Shown piece by piece: positions 56,083 through 64,000 of a stretch of 64,000 bases of DNA. The stretch's first letter is position 1, and each line of letters opens with the position of its first letter. Below the pieces are notes generated by a model. It had not been told where the DNA came from. It did not search any database and was given only the letters and a program-made list of their open reading frames with translations. The DNA comes from Shewanella insulae (GTDB taxonomy: Bacteria > Pseudomonadota > Gammaproteobacteria > Enterobacterales > Shewanellaceae): NCBI RefSeq assembly GCF_009831655.1, contig NZ_WRPA01000015.1:1-64000 (forward strand). The letters are read 5' to 3'. Made by a program: the position numbers and the translations under genes.

Positions 56083-56241
56083 ATAGACGGTAAAAGTTGA
56101 ATTAATACGTAATAGAGGACATAGTCAAAAGATAAACTCATGGCAGCTTAAAAAATTTGCGTGGTATATCAGATTCTGATATAGATATCGGCCTTTAATA
56201 AAAGACGCCCTACAACGCAAATGATTAACAGGAGATGCGTT

Positions 56242-56685
56242 ATGCCTGAAGGCACTAAAAAACTTGGCGTGCTCGCTATCGCAGGTGTAGATCCTTACCA
56301 GGAAAAACCGGGTGAGGAATATATGAATACCGCTCAACTGGGTCACTTCAGAAAGATTCTCGATGCTTGGCGTAGTCAGCTCCGTGAAGAAGTGGATCGC
56401 ACCCTGAATCATATGCAAGATGAAGCGGCTAACTTCCCAGACCCTGTCGACCGTGCGGCTCAGGAAGAGGAGTTCAGTCTTGAACTACGCGCCCGTGACA
56501 GAGAGCGTAAGCTAATCAAGAAGATTGAAAAGACATTGCAGAAGATCGAAGACGACGATTTCGGTTTCTGTGATTCATGCGGTATCGAAATCGGTATCCG
56601 CCGTCTCGAAGCCCGTCCAACGGCCGACCTGTGTATCGACTGCAAGACGCTCGCCGAGATCAAAGAGAAACAGATGGCCGGTTAA
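56242..56685 (+). CDS. dksA: DksA, RNA polymerase-binding transcription factor
   Basis: DksA works with ppGpp at RNA polymerase in the stringent response. The start is ATG 56242 (MPEGTKKLG), which follows AGGAG; the ATG at 56221 would include that site. The 147 residues match E. coli Dks[19 protein letters not shown], the coiled coil with tip aspartates ([15 protein letters not shown]), and the four-cysteine zinc finger CDSCG ... CIDCK. The codon bias is that of a highly expressed gene. gluQ follows past a terminator, as in E. coli. Confidence 0.97.
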   Translation: MPEGTKKLGVLAIAGVDPYQEKPGEEYMNTAQLGHFRKILDAWRSQLREEVDRTLNHMQDEAANFPDPVDRAAQEEEFSLELRARDRERKLIKKIEKTLQKIEDDDFGFCDSCGIEIGIRRLEARPTADLCIDCKTLAEIKEKQMAG

Positions 56686-56694
56686 GCTGGCGAG

Positions 56695-56719
56695 AAGCGG
56701 GGCTTAGCCCCGCTTTTTT
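56695..56719 (+). terminator. Rho-independent terminator of dksA
   Basis: AGCGGGGC and GCCCCGCT pair around TTA, ending in a T-tract. gluQ starts 17 bases later, so read-through may supply gluQ. Confidence 0.93.
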
Positions 56720-56735
56720 GTATCCAGTCGCCCCA

Positions 56736-57695
56736 ATGAGCGATATAGATAGTGTTAACAAAGGTTTTGCCGTGATCCCCCAAGCAGACCCCTCCCTCTC
56801 CCCAAATAACTCAATATCAATCGACAAGCCCTATGTCGGCCGTTTCGCGCCCTCGCCCTCCGGCCCCCTACACTTTGGCTCCCTCATCGCCGCGCTGGGC
56901 AGCTATCTGCGTGCCCGCGCCGAGCAGGGACAGTGGTTGGTACGCATCGAAGATATTGATCCCCCCAGAGAGGTAAAAGGTGCCAGCACACTCATCCTCA
57001 AGACCCTGGAGGCCTACGGCCTGCATTGGGATGGGGCTGTGCTCTACCAGAGTACTCGCCTAGAGGCCTATCAGGCACGCCTAAACAGCCTTCTGGCACA
57101 GGACAAGGCCTATTATTGCCAATGCACCCGCAAGCAGATCCAGGCGATGGGCGGAACCTATGATGGCCGCTGCGCCGTGCGCACGCCGAAACACGACTCG
57201 GGCGCCATCCGCATCCACAACACACAGGCCATCGCCCGCTTTCACGATGAGTTACAGGGCGATATCGAGGTGGAGCCTGAATTTGCCGCAGAGGACTTTA
57301 TCATCAAGCGCCGCGATGGCCTCTACGCCTATCAACTGGCGGTGGTGATGGACGATGCCCTGCAAGGGATAACAGAGGTGGTACGCGGCGCCGACCTGCT
57401 CACCTCCAGCGCACGCCAGGCAACACTGTTTAGCCTCTTTGGTGAAAGCAAGCCTAAGTGGCTGCACCTACCCCTGGCCTGTGCCCAGCCAGGGATGAAA
57501 CTCTCCAAGCAGAATCACGCCCCGGCCATAGATCTTAAATCGCCCCAGGCCAGCATCAACGCCGCGCTCGCCTTCCTGGGTCAGGTCCCCTGCACGCCTG
57601 ACAGGGTGGAGACAATGCTCGCCCAAGCAGTGAGTCAGTTCGATCTCTGCCGGATCCCCCGCCAGCAGGAGATCATACTCCCCCCGGGCACCTAA
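56736..57695 (+). CDS. gluQ: glutamyl-Q tRNA(Asp) synthetase
   Basis: GluQ attaches glutamate to the queuosine base in the anticodon of tRNA(Asp). It is a truncated glutamyl-tRNA synthetase without the anticodon-binding domain. The protein has 319 residues from ATG 56736; a GTG at 56772 has a better ribosome binding site (AAAGG) and would remove 12 residues, so the start is uncertain. The HIGH-like motif is PSPSGPLHFGSL, and KLSKQN is the KMSKS-like motif. A cysteine-rich zinc site lies at YYCQCTRKQI. The reading frame that begins at 56577 overlaps dksA and is not real. Confidence 0.93.
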   Translation: MSDIDSVNKGFAVIPQADPSLSPNNSISIDKPYVGRFAPSPSGPLHFGSLIAALGSYLRARAEQGQWLVRIEDIDPPREVKGASTLILKTLEAYGLHWDGAVLYQSTRLEAYQARLNSLLAQDKAYYCQCTRKQIQAMGGTYDGRCAVRTPKHDSGAIRIHNTQAIARFHDELQGDIEVEPEFAAEDFIIKRRDGLYAYQLAVVMDDALQGITEVVRGADLLTSSARQATLFSLFGESKPKWLHLPLACAQPGMKLSKQNHAPAIDLKSPQASINAALAFLGQVPCTPDRVETMLAQAVSQFDLCRIPRQQEIILPPGT

Positions 57696-57836
57696 GCTCC
57701 CTTAGGCCATAAACCTTACCGCCGTCACGAAACCCGGCCTGACAGGCAAAGTCCGGGTATACTCTTTGACCCATAATTGAGTTATGATAGCGGCCTAATT
57801 TTAACCCTGACTCAAGATCCAAGTTCGAGGTGTCCT

Positions 57837-59219
57837 ATTTTTCGCCGTATTAGTCAATTCTGTAAGCAGCTTTTTGAAGACAATCAAAACACCACAGAAA
57901 CCACACCAGAGGGACTAAGCCTAGAGATAGTTGCACGTAAACATCACGCAATCTCTCGCAAGCACATTAGCGAAAACGCTATTAAGGTACTCTATCGTCT
58001 ACACAAATCTGGCTTTAAGGCCTATTTGGTGGGCGGCGGCGTGCGCGACATCCTCCTAGGTCTCGAGCCCAAGGATTTCGACGTGGTCACCAACGCTACG
58101 CCGGAAGAGATCAAGAAGCTATTTCGTAACTGCCGCCTGGTGGGCCGCAGATTCCGCCTGGCTCATATCGTCTTCGGCCGCGACGTGATCGAAGTAGCGA
58201 CCCTGAGGGGCCATCACGTGGACAGCGGCGAGAAGATCTCTAAGGTCAACGCCGAGGGTCGCCTGCTGCGCGACAACGTCTACGGCACCATAGATGAAGA
58301 TGCCGAACGCCGTGACTTTACGGTCAATGCCCTCTATTACGATATCAGCGACTTCTCCATCCACAGCTATGGCGGTGGCCTACAAGATCTCGAGTCGCGC
58401 ACCCTGCGCCTGATTGGCGACCCACAGAAACGCTACCGCGAAGATCCCGTGCGCATGCTGCGCGCCGTGCGCTTCGCCACTAAGCTGGGGATGAGCATAG
58501 ACAAGGCCGCGGCCGAGCCGATCCACGAGCTGGCGCCTCTGCTGAAAGATATTCCCGCCGCCCGTATGTATGAGGAGGTGCTCAAGCTCTTCTTCAACGG
58601 TCAGGCACAAAACAACTTCGCCATGATGCGCGACTTTGGCCTGTTTGCTCCCCTCTTTCCCCTGGTGGATAACCTACTGGAGGAAGATCCCAAGGGACCG
58701 AGCCACAAGATGGCCAAGGCGATCATGCGCAACACAGACCAGCGGGTCGAGCAAGATAAGTCGGTCACACCGGCCTTCTTCTACGCCGCCATGCTCTGGT
58801 ACCCACTCAGTCAGCGCGCCGATGATATCGCCCTGGAGAGCGGCCTGAGCCAATATGACGCCTTCTACGCCGCCATGGGCGATGTGATGGAGCAGCAGTG
58901 CCGCACCATCAGCATTCCCCGTCGCTTCAGTACCCCGGCCAAAGATATCTGGCAGCTGCAACTGAGATTCGAGCGCAACCAAGGCACACGAGCCTTCAAG
59001 TTTATCGAACATCCTAAGTTCCGCGCCGCCTATGATCTGCTATTGCTGAGGGCCGAAGCCGAGGGTGGCAACCTGGCCAAGACTGCCGCCTGGTGGAAGA
59101 GCTTCGTCGAGGGTAGCGAGGAGCAGCGCAGCGTCATCGCCCGCAGCACCAACAAGGGTAGCCGCAACCGCAACAACCGCAGACGTCGCAGCCCTAAGAA
59201 GACACCGAAAGCCGAATAA
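57837..59219 (+). CDS. pcnB: poly(A) polymerase I, with probable AUU start
   Basis: PcnB adds poly(A) tails to RNA and thereby promotes decay, including plasmid copy-number control RNAs. The catalytic domain has LVGGGVRDILLG and DFDVVT, then NCRLVGRRFRLAH and IEVATLRG. The neck and C-terminal RNA-binding parts end in a basic tail (RNRNNRRRRSPKKTP). There is no ATG at the expected N-terminus. ATT 57837 is preceded at five bases by GAGGTG and gives FRRISQFCKQLF, aligning with MFTRVANFCRKVL of the E. coli protein, whose start codon is AUU. This would make 460 residues. The reading back to 57777 lacks a signal. folK overlaps by one base. Confidence 0.93.
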   Translation: MFRRISQFCKQLFEDNQNTTETTPEGLSLEIVARKHHAISRKHISENAIKVLYRLHKSGFKAYLVGGGVRDILLGLEPKDFDVVTNATPEEIKKLFRNCRLVGRRFRLAHIVFGRDVIEVATLRGHHVDSGEKISKVNAEGRLLRDNVYGTIDEDAERRDFTVNALYYDISDFSIHSYGGGLQDLESRTLRLIGDPQKRYREDPVRMLRAVRFATKLGMSIDKAAAEPIHELAPLLKDIPAARMYEEVLKLFFNGQAQNNFAMMRDFGLFAPLFPLVDNLLEEDPKGPSHKMAKAIMRNTDQRVEQDKSVTPAFFYAAMLWYPLSQRADDIALESGLSQYDAFYAAMGDVMEQQCRTISIPRRFSTPAKDIWQLQLRFERNQGTRAFKFIEHPKFRAAYDLLLLRAEAEGGNLAKTAAWWKSFVEGSEEQRSVIARSTNKGSRNRNNRRRRSPKKTPKAE

Positions 59220-59707
59220 TGATTACCGTCTATGTCGCACTGGGGGCCAATCTCGCGTCCCCTAAAGCCCAACTGGATCAGGCCTGTGAGGCACTGAAGT
59301 CCCTGGCAAGCGACGGACAATTAAGCGTCTCCCCCTATTACCAGAGCGCCCCCATGGGTGATGTGCCCCAGCCCGACTATCTCAATGCCGTGGCCCGCTT
59401 TACCACCAAGCTCGCCCCGTTGGCACTACTCGACGCGCTGCAAGGGATCGAAAATGAACAGGGCCGGGTGCGCGAGGTACGCTGGGGTGCCAGAACCTTA
59501 GATCTGGACCTGCTCCTCTATGGCGACTGGCAGCTGGACATCCCACGTCTCAAGGTGCCGCACTACGGCATGAAGACCCGTAGTTTCGTCTTGATTCCCC
59601 TAATGGATCTGGCCCCTGATCTCATTCTCCCCTGCGGAACCGGGCTCACCTCACTGATCACCGAGGAACTTAAGTGCCAAGTTCAACAACTCGGCCCGGA
59701 TCATTGA
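59219..59707 (+). CDS. folK: HPPK, folate biosynthesis pyrophosphokinase
   Basis: FolK transfers pyrophosphate from ATP to 6-hydroxymethyl-7,8-dihydropterin. The 162-residue protein has YVALGANLASPKAQ, YQSAPMGDVPQPDYLNAV, the VRWGARTLDLDLLLYG signature, and PHYGMKTRSFVLIPL. Its ATG overlaps the pcnB stop (TAATG), so translation is coupled. panB and panC follow. Confidence 0.95.
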   Translation: MITVYVALGANLASPKAQLDQACEALKSLASDGQLSVSPYYQSAPMGDVPQPDYLNAVARFTTKLAPLALLDALQGIENEQGRVREVRWGARTLDLDLLLYGDWQLDIPRLKVPHYGMKTRSFVLIPLMDLAPDLILPCGTGLTSLITEELKCQVQQLGPDH

Positions 59708-59731
59708 ACTTAGGCCCCAGTTAGCTTATAA

Positions 59732-59763
59732 AGCACACTACTGCTAAGGCACACTACAGCCCA
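59732..59763 (+). repeat. degenerate direct repeat after folK
   Basis: AAGCACACTACTGCT and AGGCACACTACAGCC are near copies with about a 16-base period. The array is short but resembles the tandem arrays elsewhere. No terminator follows. Confidence 0.55.
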
Positions 59764-59802
59764 GGCGAAACTCTTTTTTAAATCAAAGTTAAGACCAGCA
59801 TT

Positions 59803-60597
59803 ATGTCTAAGATAACCAGCTCTACCCTGCTGAAGTTTAAGCAGGAAGGTAAGAAGTTCACTGCACTCACCGCCTATGATGCCAGCTTTGCGGGCGCCTT
59901 CGACAGCGAAGGGATCGATGTCCTCCTGGTGGGCGACTCGTTAGGCATGGTATTGCAAGGACACGACGACACCCTGCCGGTCACAGTCGAAGATATCGCC
60001 TACCATACTCGCTGCGTACGCCGTGGCATCAAGCGTTCCCTGCTGATCGCCGACATGCCTTTCATGAGCTACGCCACCCCAGAGCAGGCGATGACCAATG
60101 CCACCGCCCTGATGCAGGCCGGCGCCAACATGGTGAAACTCGAAGGCGGCCACTGGCTGCTAGAAACCGTCACTAAGCTGACCGAGCGCGGCATTCCCGT
60201 GTGTGCCCACCTGGGGCTCACCCCGCAATCGGTTCATGTCTTCGGTGGCTTCAAGGTACAGGGCCGTGACGCCGACAACGCCCAGCGCATCATAGATGAA
60301 GCCAAGGCGATCGAGGCGGCCGGCGCACAGCTTTTGGTGCTCGAATGCATCCCGGCGGCGCTGGCTAAGAGCATCACAGAGGCCTTAACCATACCTGTCA
60401 TCGGCATTGGTGCAGGCGCAGACACCGACGGTCAGATCCTGGTGATGCACGACGTGCTGGGGATCTCGAGCGGCTATATTCCTCGCTTCTCGAAGAACTA
60501 TCTGGCCCAGACCGGCGAGATACGCAGCGCCATCCGCGCCTATATCGAAGAAGTCGACACCGGCGTCTTTCCCGCCGCCGAGCACACATTTAGCTAA
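59803..60597 (+). CDS. panB: ketopantoate hydroxymethyltransferase
   Basis: PanB adds a hydroxymethyl group to 2-oxoisovalerate, the first committed step to pantothenate. The 264 residues match the E. coli enzyme in length and signature ([85 protein letters not shown]). No strong ribosome binding site is seen. panC starts 17 bases after the stop. Confidence 0.96.
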   Translation: MSKITSSTLLKFKQEGKKFTALTAYDASFAGAFDSEGIDVLLVGDSLGMVLQGHDDTLPVTVEDIAYHTRCVRRGIKRSLLIADMPFMSYATPEQAMTNATALMQAGANMVKLEGGHWLLETVTKLTERGIPVCAHLGLTPQSVHVFGGFKVQGRDADNAQRIIDEAKAIEAAGAQLLVLECIPAALAKSITEALTIPVIGIGAGADTDGQILVMHDVLGISSGYIPRFSKNYLAQTGEIRSAIRAYIEEVDTGVFPAAEHTFS

Positions 60598-60614
60598 ACT
60601 AAGGTTGCCGTAAC

Positions 60615-61463
60615 ATGTACACCACCCAAGATATCGCCGCCATCCGCACCCAGGTGCGTCAGTGGAGACTGGCCGGCAAGACAGTGGCATTCGTGCCCAC
60701 CATGGGCAATCTGCACCAGGGCCATATCACCCTGGTCACCGAGGCATTGAAACGTGCCGATCACGTGGTCGTCTCCATCTTCGTCAACCCGATGCAATTT
60801 GGACAGAACGAAGATCTGGACGCCTATCCACGTACCCTGGCCGCCGATCAAGCCGCCCTCGAGGCCGCCGGCGCCGAGCTCTTGTTCACCCCGACACCTG
60901 CCATCATCTACCCTAAGGGGATGGATAAGCAGACCTTTGTCGAGGTGCCAGGTCTGTCGGAAGAACTGTGCGGCGCCAGCCGTCCCGGACACTTTCGCGG
61001 CGTCGCCACCATAGTCTGCAAGCTGTTCAATATCGTACAGCCGGACCTGGCCCTGTTCGGCAAGAAGGATTTCCAACAGTTGATGGTGATCAAGGCCATG
61101 GTGGAAGACCTGTCTCTGCCAATCGAGATCGTCGGCGTCGACACCATACGTGAAAGCTCTGGCCTGGCCATGAGTTCACGCAATGGCTACCTGAGCGAAG
61201 CGCAGAAGCAGCAAGCGGCTCAGCTCAAGCGTACCCTGGATGAGATGGCCGAGGCGATCGCCCAGGGTCAAGCGATCCCTAATGTAGTGCAGCACGCCCA
61301 GGAGCAGTTGCACCACGCTGGATTTAAGCCAGATTATCTGTCGGTGCGTAATGCCGCCGATCTGAGTGAAGTCCAGGCGGACGACAAGCAGCTGGTGATC
61401 CTGGCCGCCGCCTTTATGGGCAGCACCCGCCTGATCGATAACCTGAGCTTCGAACGCGCTTAA
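60615..61463 (+). CDS. panC: pantothenate synthetase
   Basis: PanC joins pantoate and beta-alanine with ATP. The 282 residues show [14 protein letters not shown] (the HIGH-like motif), [55 protein letters not shown], and SSRNGYLS (the KMSKS-like motif). AAGG precedes the ATG. It is the last gene of panBC. A terminator follows at 61541. Confidence 0.96.
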   Translation: MYTTQDIAAIRTQVRQWRLAGKTVAFVPTMGNLHQGHITLVTEALKRADHVVVSIFVNPMQFGQNEDLDAYPRTLAADQAALEAAGAELLFTPTPAIIYPKGMDKQTFVEVPGLSEELCGASRPGHFRGVATIVCKLFNIVQPDLALFGKKDFQQLMVIKAMVEDLSLPIEIVGVDTIRESSGLAMSSRNGYLSEAQKQQAAQLKRTLDEMAEAIAQGQAIPNVVQHAQEQLHHAGFKPDYLSVRNAADLSEVQADDKQLVILAAAFMGSTRLIDNLSFERA

Positions 61464-61540
61464 GCCCTGCACGTCCGAATTTAGGGCGCCCTTAAGCCTA
61501 GAAAGCTCTTAAACTTAGCGCGTCCTTAGCCTCTAATTCC

Positions 61541-61577
61541 GCTTCTCTGGCCCAATGCCAGGGAAGCGATTTTTTAT
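61541..61577 (+). terminator. Rho-independent terminator of panBC
   Basis: GCTTCTCTGGC and GCCAGGGAAGC pair (one G-U in one strand) around CCAAT and end in a T-tract. Confidence 0.88.
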
Positions 61578-61898
61578 TTTACGCTCACTTTTTCAGCCGT
61601 TCTTTCTCCCAAAACAGACCCAAGACTACCCCAAAACACCTCAACATGAGGCCGCCTTCATCATCTAAGTCCTTGGTCATGCACCAAATCTGTGCGCGCC
61701 GGTCGGCCATTTTGCCCTCAGTTTCAGAAATAAAATTACTTATCTGAGCGAAAGCCAATAAAGTGACCTGGATCCAGATCACCCGCATTTCATTTACATG
61801 CATTTCTACCGAATGGTCATTCATATTGGCTAACTTACTGAAATTAATTGGTAATACCTATTTACCAAGAAATCTTGAACTCTACAGACACTCAACAA

Positions 61899-61914
61899 GG
61901 TGATCTGGATCACA
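61899..61914. promoter_or_regulatory. CRP-like site 1
   Basis: GGTGATCTGGATCACA differs from TGTGA-N6-TCACA only at the first base. It lies about 410 bases before lldP. Confidence 0.68.
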
Positions 61915-62079
61915 AGGGGTAAATTTCCATCGCTAATTGATTAGATTCTAAACTGAAATTATCCGATCAGATATTTCCACTTTTGAGACCAAATTAGAGC
62001 AATTACTCTTAGTAAAATCTCATTTCTAGCTAAAAATCGTCATATTTCTTTCAAATAGTTATAACGGCCCACCCCGACC

Positions 62080-62095
62080 AGTGATGGAGATCACA
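62080..62095. promoter_or_regulatory. CRP-like site 2
   Basis: AGTGATGGAGATCACA again differs only at the first base of the consensus. It lies about 230 bases before lldP. Confidence 0.68.
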
Positions 62096-62160
62096 CTTTA
62101 GGTTTAAGTGGTCAGACAAAGTTCACAGCCATCTAACCCCATCTCACATAATCGGCACAT

Positions 62161-62176
62161 AATGATCTAGATCATA
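62161..62176. promoter_or_regulatory. CRP-like site 3
   Basis: AATGATCTAGATCATA is a near-perfect palindrome with the TGATCTAGATCA core. It lies about 150 bases before lldP and may be the one nearest the promoter. Confidence 0.6.
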
Positions 62177-62323
62177 TTTGCATTTGGTGAATTAGCGTTT
62201 ATTACGCATCAAGGATGAACCGATTCCATTTGGGAATAGTTTCCGACAACACAGGATGCTGCATCGGACGAGTCAGCATCGACAACAACTAAAATAACCA
62301 AGTAACGACAGTAAGAGGCAATC

Positions 62324-63970
62324 ATGACCCTACTTCAACTACTCGCCAGTTTGACGCCTGTAATCAGCGTTATGCTATTTTTGGTGCTACTCAAGATGCC
62401 AGCATCTCGCGCCATGCCCATCTCCATGGTAATGACAGGCCTTGCCGCCGTCTTTGTCTGGCAGATGGACACCACCATACTCGGTGCCTCAGTGGTTGAA
62501 GGGCTACTCTCGGCCCTCACCCCACTCAGCATCATCTTCGGGGCCGTGTTCCTGCTCAACACCCTGAAATACTCAGGGGCCATGGACACCATCCGCGCGG
62601 GATTCACCAACATCAGTGGTGATGCCCGCGTACAGGTGATCATCATCTGTTGGTTATTTGGTTCCTTCATCGAAGGCTCAGCCGGTTTCGGTACCCCAGC
62701 CGCCATCGGCGCGCCGCTGCTGGTACTGCTTGGTGTGCCGCCTGTTGCCGCCGCCGTGGTCGCCCTGATCGCCGACTCTACCAGCGTCTCCTTCGGCGCC
62801 ATCGGTCTGCCCGTCCTATTCGGTATGGAGCAGGGTCTGATGCAGGGCGGTGTCAGCATGGCCGCCGACCAGATCGCCCAACACGGCGCCAGCTTCGCCG
62901 ACTATGCGCAGTTTATTGCCCTGCACATGATCACTATCGATTTGCTGACAGGTACCCTGATCCCGCTGGTTCTGGTCTCTGTACTCACCGGCTTCTTCGG
63001 CCGTAACAAGTCATTCAAAGAGGGGCTGGCGATCTGGAAGTTTGCCCTGTTCGCCGGTCTCGCCTTTACCGTACCGGCTTGGCTTATCAACTTCTTCGCC
63101 GGTCCTGAGTTCCCATCTGTGATCGGTGCTCTTGTCGGTATGGCCATTGTGATCCCAGTGGCGCGCAAGGGTCTGCTACTGCCTGAGACACCTTGGAACG
63201 ATTTCGCTGAAAATGATAACCAAGAAGGCAAGACCAAGATCGAGACTAAGGCGCAATTCTCTCAGGTTGCCGCCTGGACGCCTTATATCATCATGGCTGG
63301 CCTGCTGGTGCTGTCTCGCACAGTTGCACCGCTCAAGTCATGGTTAACCAGCTTTAACATCAGCTGGACTAATCTGCTGGGCACAGAGCTTAAAGCCGGC
63401 TTCGCGACCCTTTATGCTCCTGGCGCCTTCTTCGTGCTGGTGTGTATCCTGGGCTTCGTGCTCTTTAAGATGAAGTCGCCAGCCATCAAGGAGTCGATCA
63501 CCGTCTCTTGCAAGTCTATGCTGCCGACCATCATCTCTCTGGGCGCCTCTGTGCCTATGGTGAAGATCTTCCTTAACTCAGGCACCAACGAGGCGGGCCT
63601 ACAGTCTATGCCGGTTGCCTTGGCCGACATGCTGGCCGGCTCTATGGGCGCCATCTGGGCCTGGATGTCACCCATAGTGGGTATCTTCGGTGCCTTCCTG
63701 TCGGGTTCGGCCACCTTCTCTAACATGATGTTCTCTGGCCTACAGTACAGCGTGGCAGACAACATCGGCATGAACCACGCGTTAGTCCTGGCCCTACAAG
63801 GCATAGGTGCCAACGCCGGTAACATGATGTGTGTCATGAACGTAGTTGCTGCCGCTACCGTAGTGGGTATGGCAGGCCGTGAATCAGAAATTATCCGTAA
63901 AACAATGCCAGTCGCTCTGGGTTATGCCTTGATTGCAGGTACTATCGCCAGCCTATGGGGCGGTCTATAA
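62324..63970 (+). CDS. lldP: L-lactate permease
   Basis: The 548-residue inner-membrane protein is a LctP-family proton-coupled lactate carrier. It has about 13 membrane segments and the family motifs [55 protein letters not shown], and [18 protein letters not shown] with [20 protein letters not shown] near the C-terminus. AGAGG precedes the ATG. The upstream region has several CRP-like sites. In Shewanella, lactate is a main carbon source; the lactate dehydrogenase genes that are often neighbours of lldP are not in the window. Beyond the stop only a few bases remain. Confidence 0.95.
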   Translation: MTLLQLLASLTPVISVMLFLVLLKMPASRAMPISMVMTGLAAVFVWQMDTTILGASVVEGLLSALTPLSIIFGAVFLLNTLKYSGAMDTIRAGFTNISGDARVQVIIICWLFGSFIEGSAGFGTPAAIGAPLLVLLGVPPVAAAVVALIADSTSVSFGAIGLPVLFGMEQGLMQGGVSMAADQIAQHGASFADYAQFIALHMITIDLLTGTLIPLVLVSVLTGFFGRNKSFKEGLAIWKFALFAGLAFTVPAWLINFFAGPEFPSVIGALVGMAIVIPVARKGLLLPETPWNDFAENDNQEGKTKIETKAQFSQVAAWTPYIIMAGLLVLSRTVAPLKSWLTSFNISWTNLLGTELKAGFATLYAPGAFFVLVCILGFVLFKMKSPAIKESITVSCKSMLPTIISLGASVPMVKIFLNSGTNEAGLQSMPVALADMLAGSMGAIWAWMSPIVGIFGAFLSGSATFSNMMFSGLQYSVADNIGMNHALVLALQGIGANAGNMMCVMNVVAAATVVGMAGRESEIIRKTMPVALGYALIAGTIASLWGGL

Positions 63971-64000
63971 CAGATAACTCAAGAAAGGCGGAAGTGATGA

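Larger units (their letters stand above)
61578..62323. other. long regulatory region upstream of the lactate permease
   Basis: No convincing gene lies here. A possible 79-residue frame on the minus strand (61585-61824) has no ribosome binding site and no recognisable features. The region is AT-rich and carries at least three CRP-like palindromes, given separately. Confidence 0.6.

Noticed and set aside
56577-56735. long N-terminal extension of gluQ
   Set aside because: It overlaps dksA and its terminator. Homology starts after 56736.
61585-61824. 79-residue open frame on the minus strand before lldP
   Set aside because: It lacks a ribosome binding site, has an odd composition and no recognisable domain, and lies in a promoter region.
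1-64000. tRNA, rRNA, CRISPR or prophage regions
   Set aside because: I found no cloverleaf with a CCA-end context, no rRNA sequence, no regularly spaced repeats with spacers and no phage gene.

Overview
The window looks like chromosomal DNA of a Shewanella species. The evidence is a tetraheme flavocytochrome c fumarate reductase (fccA), arcA, an AUU-started pcnB, a GlyGly-CTERM subtilase, lysC behind a lysine riboswitch, and a CRP-box-rich lactate permease promoter. Most of it is ordinary core genome. I see no rRNA, tRNA, CRISPR array, transposase, integrase or prophage.

Layout. 0-11.9 kb: a diguanylate cyclase, the ahpC-ahpF peroxide defence pair, a spermidine-synthase-like methyltransferase, an MscS-like and a CorA-like membrane protein, a dienelactone hydrolase, D-lactate dehydrogenase, rluA and asnC. 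12-19.3 kb: a large secreted multidomain subtilase, an M14-family deacylase abutting lysC, and the lysine riboswitch. 19.4-21.4 kb: arcA, followed by a cluster of structured intergenic repeats. 21.4-27.2 kb: a dipeptidyl-peptidase IV, fbp, and small membrane proteins. 27.2-34.1 kb: fccA, divergent from a periplasmic-sensor histidine kinase and a response regulator with a degenerate sigma-54-type AAA+ domain, then a dicarboxylate/amino-acid:cation symporter (DAACS) family transporter. 34.6-41.1 kb: a four-gene SMC-like operon (SMC ATPase, MukE-like, MukF-like, Toprim nuclease), probably a Wadjet/MksBEFG-type anti-plasmid system with an unusual gene order. 41.5-45.6 kb: a DUF3581-like protein, then a porin under putative FNR and Fur control followed by FMN-binding and PepSY membrane proteins. 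45.7-64 kb: mrcB, hrpB, a GGDEF-EAL protein, thpR, pepB, sfsA, then dksA-gluQ-pcnB-folK-panB-panC and lldP.

The most notable observations are four. (1) The SMC/Toprim operon. (2) A dispersed intergenic element that starts exactly at the T-tract of the arcA and fccA terminators. Two copies show compensatory base changes in two hairpins, so a folded RNA or DNA structure seems to be conserved. (3) Short tandem repeats (13-15 bp period) between stop codons and Rho-independent terminators at several unrelated loci. (4) A probable AUU start codon for pcnB.

The genes suggest a respiratory generalist: fumarate respiration (fccA), lactate uptake and D-lactate formation (lldP, ldhA), redox control (arcA, FNR-type sites), catabolite control (CRP-type sites), and c-di-GMP signalling (two proteins).
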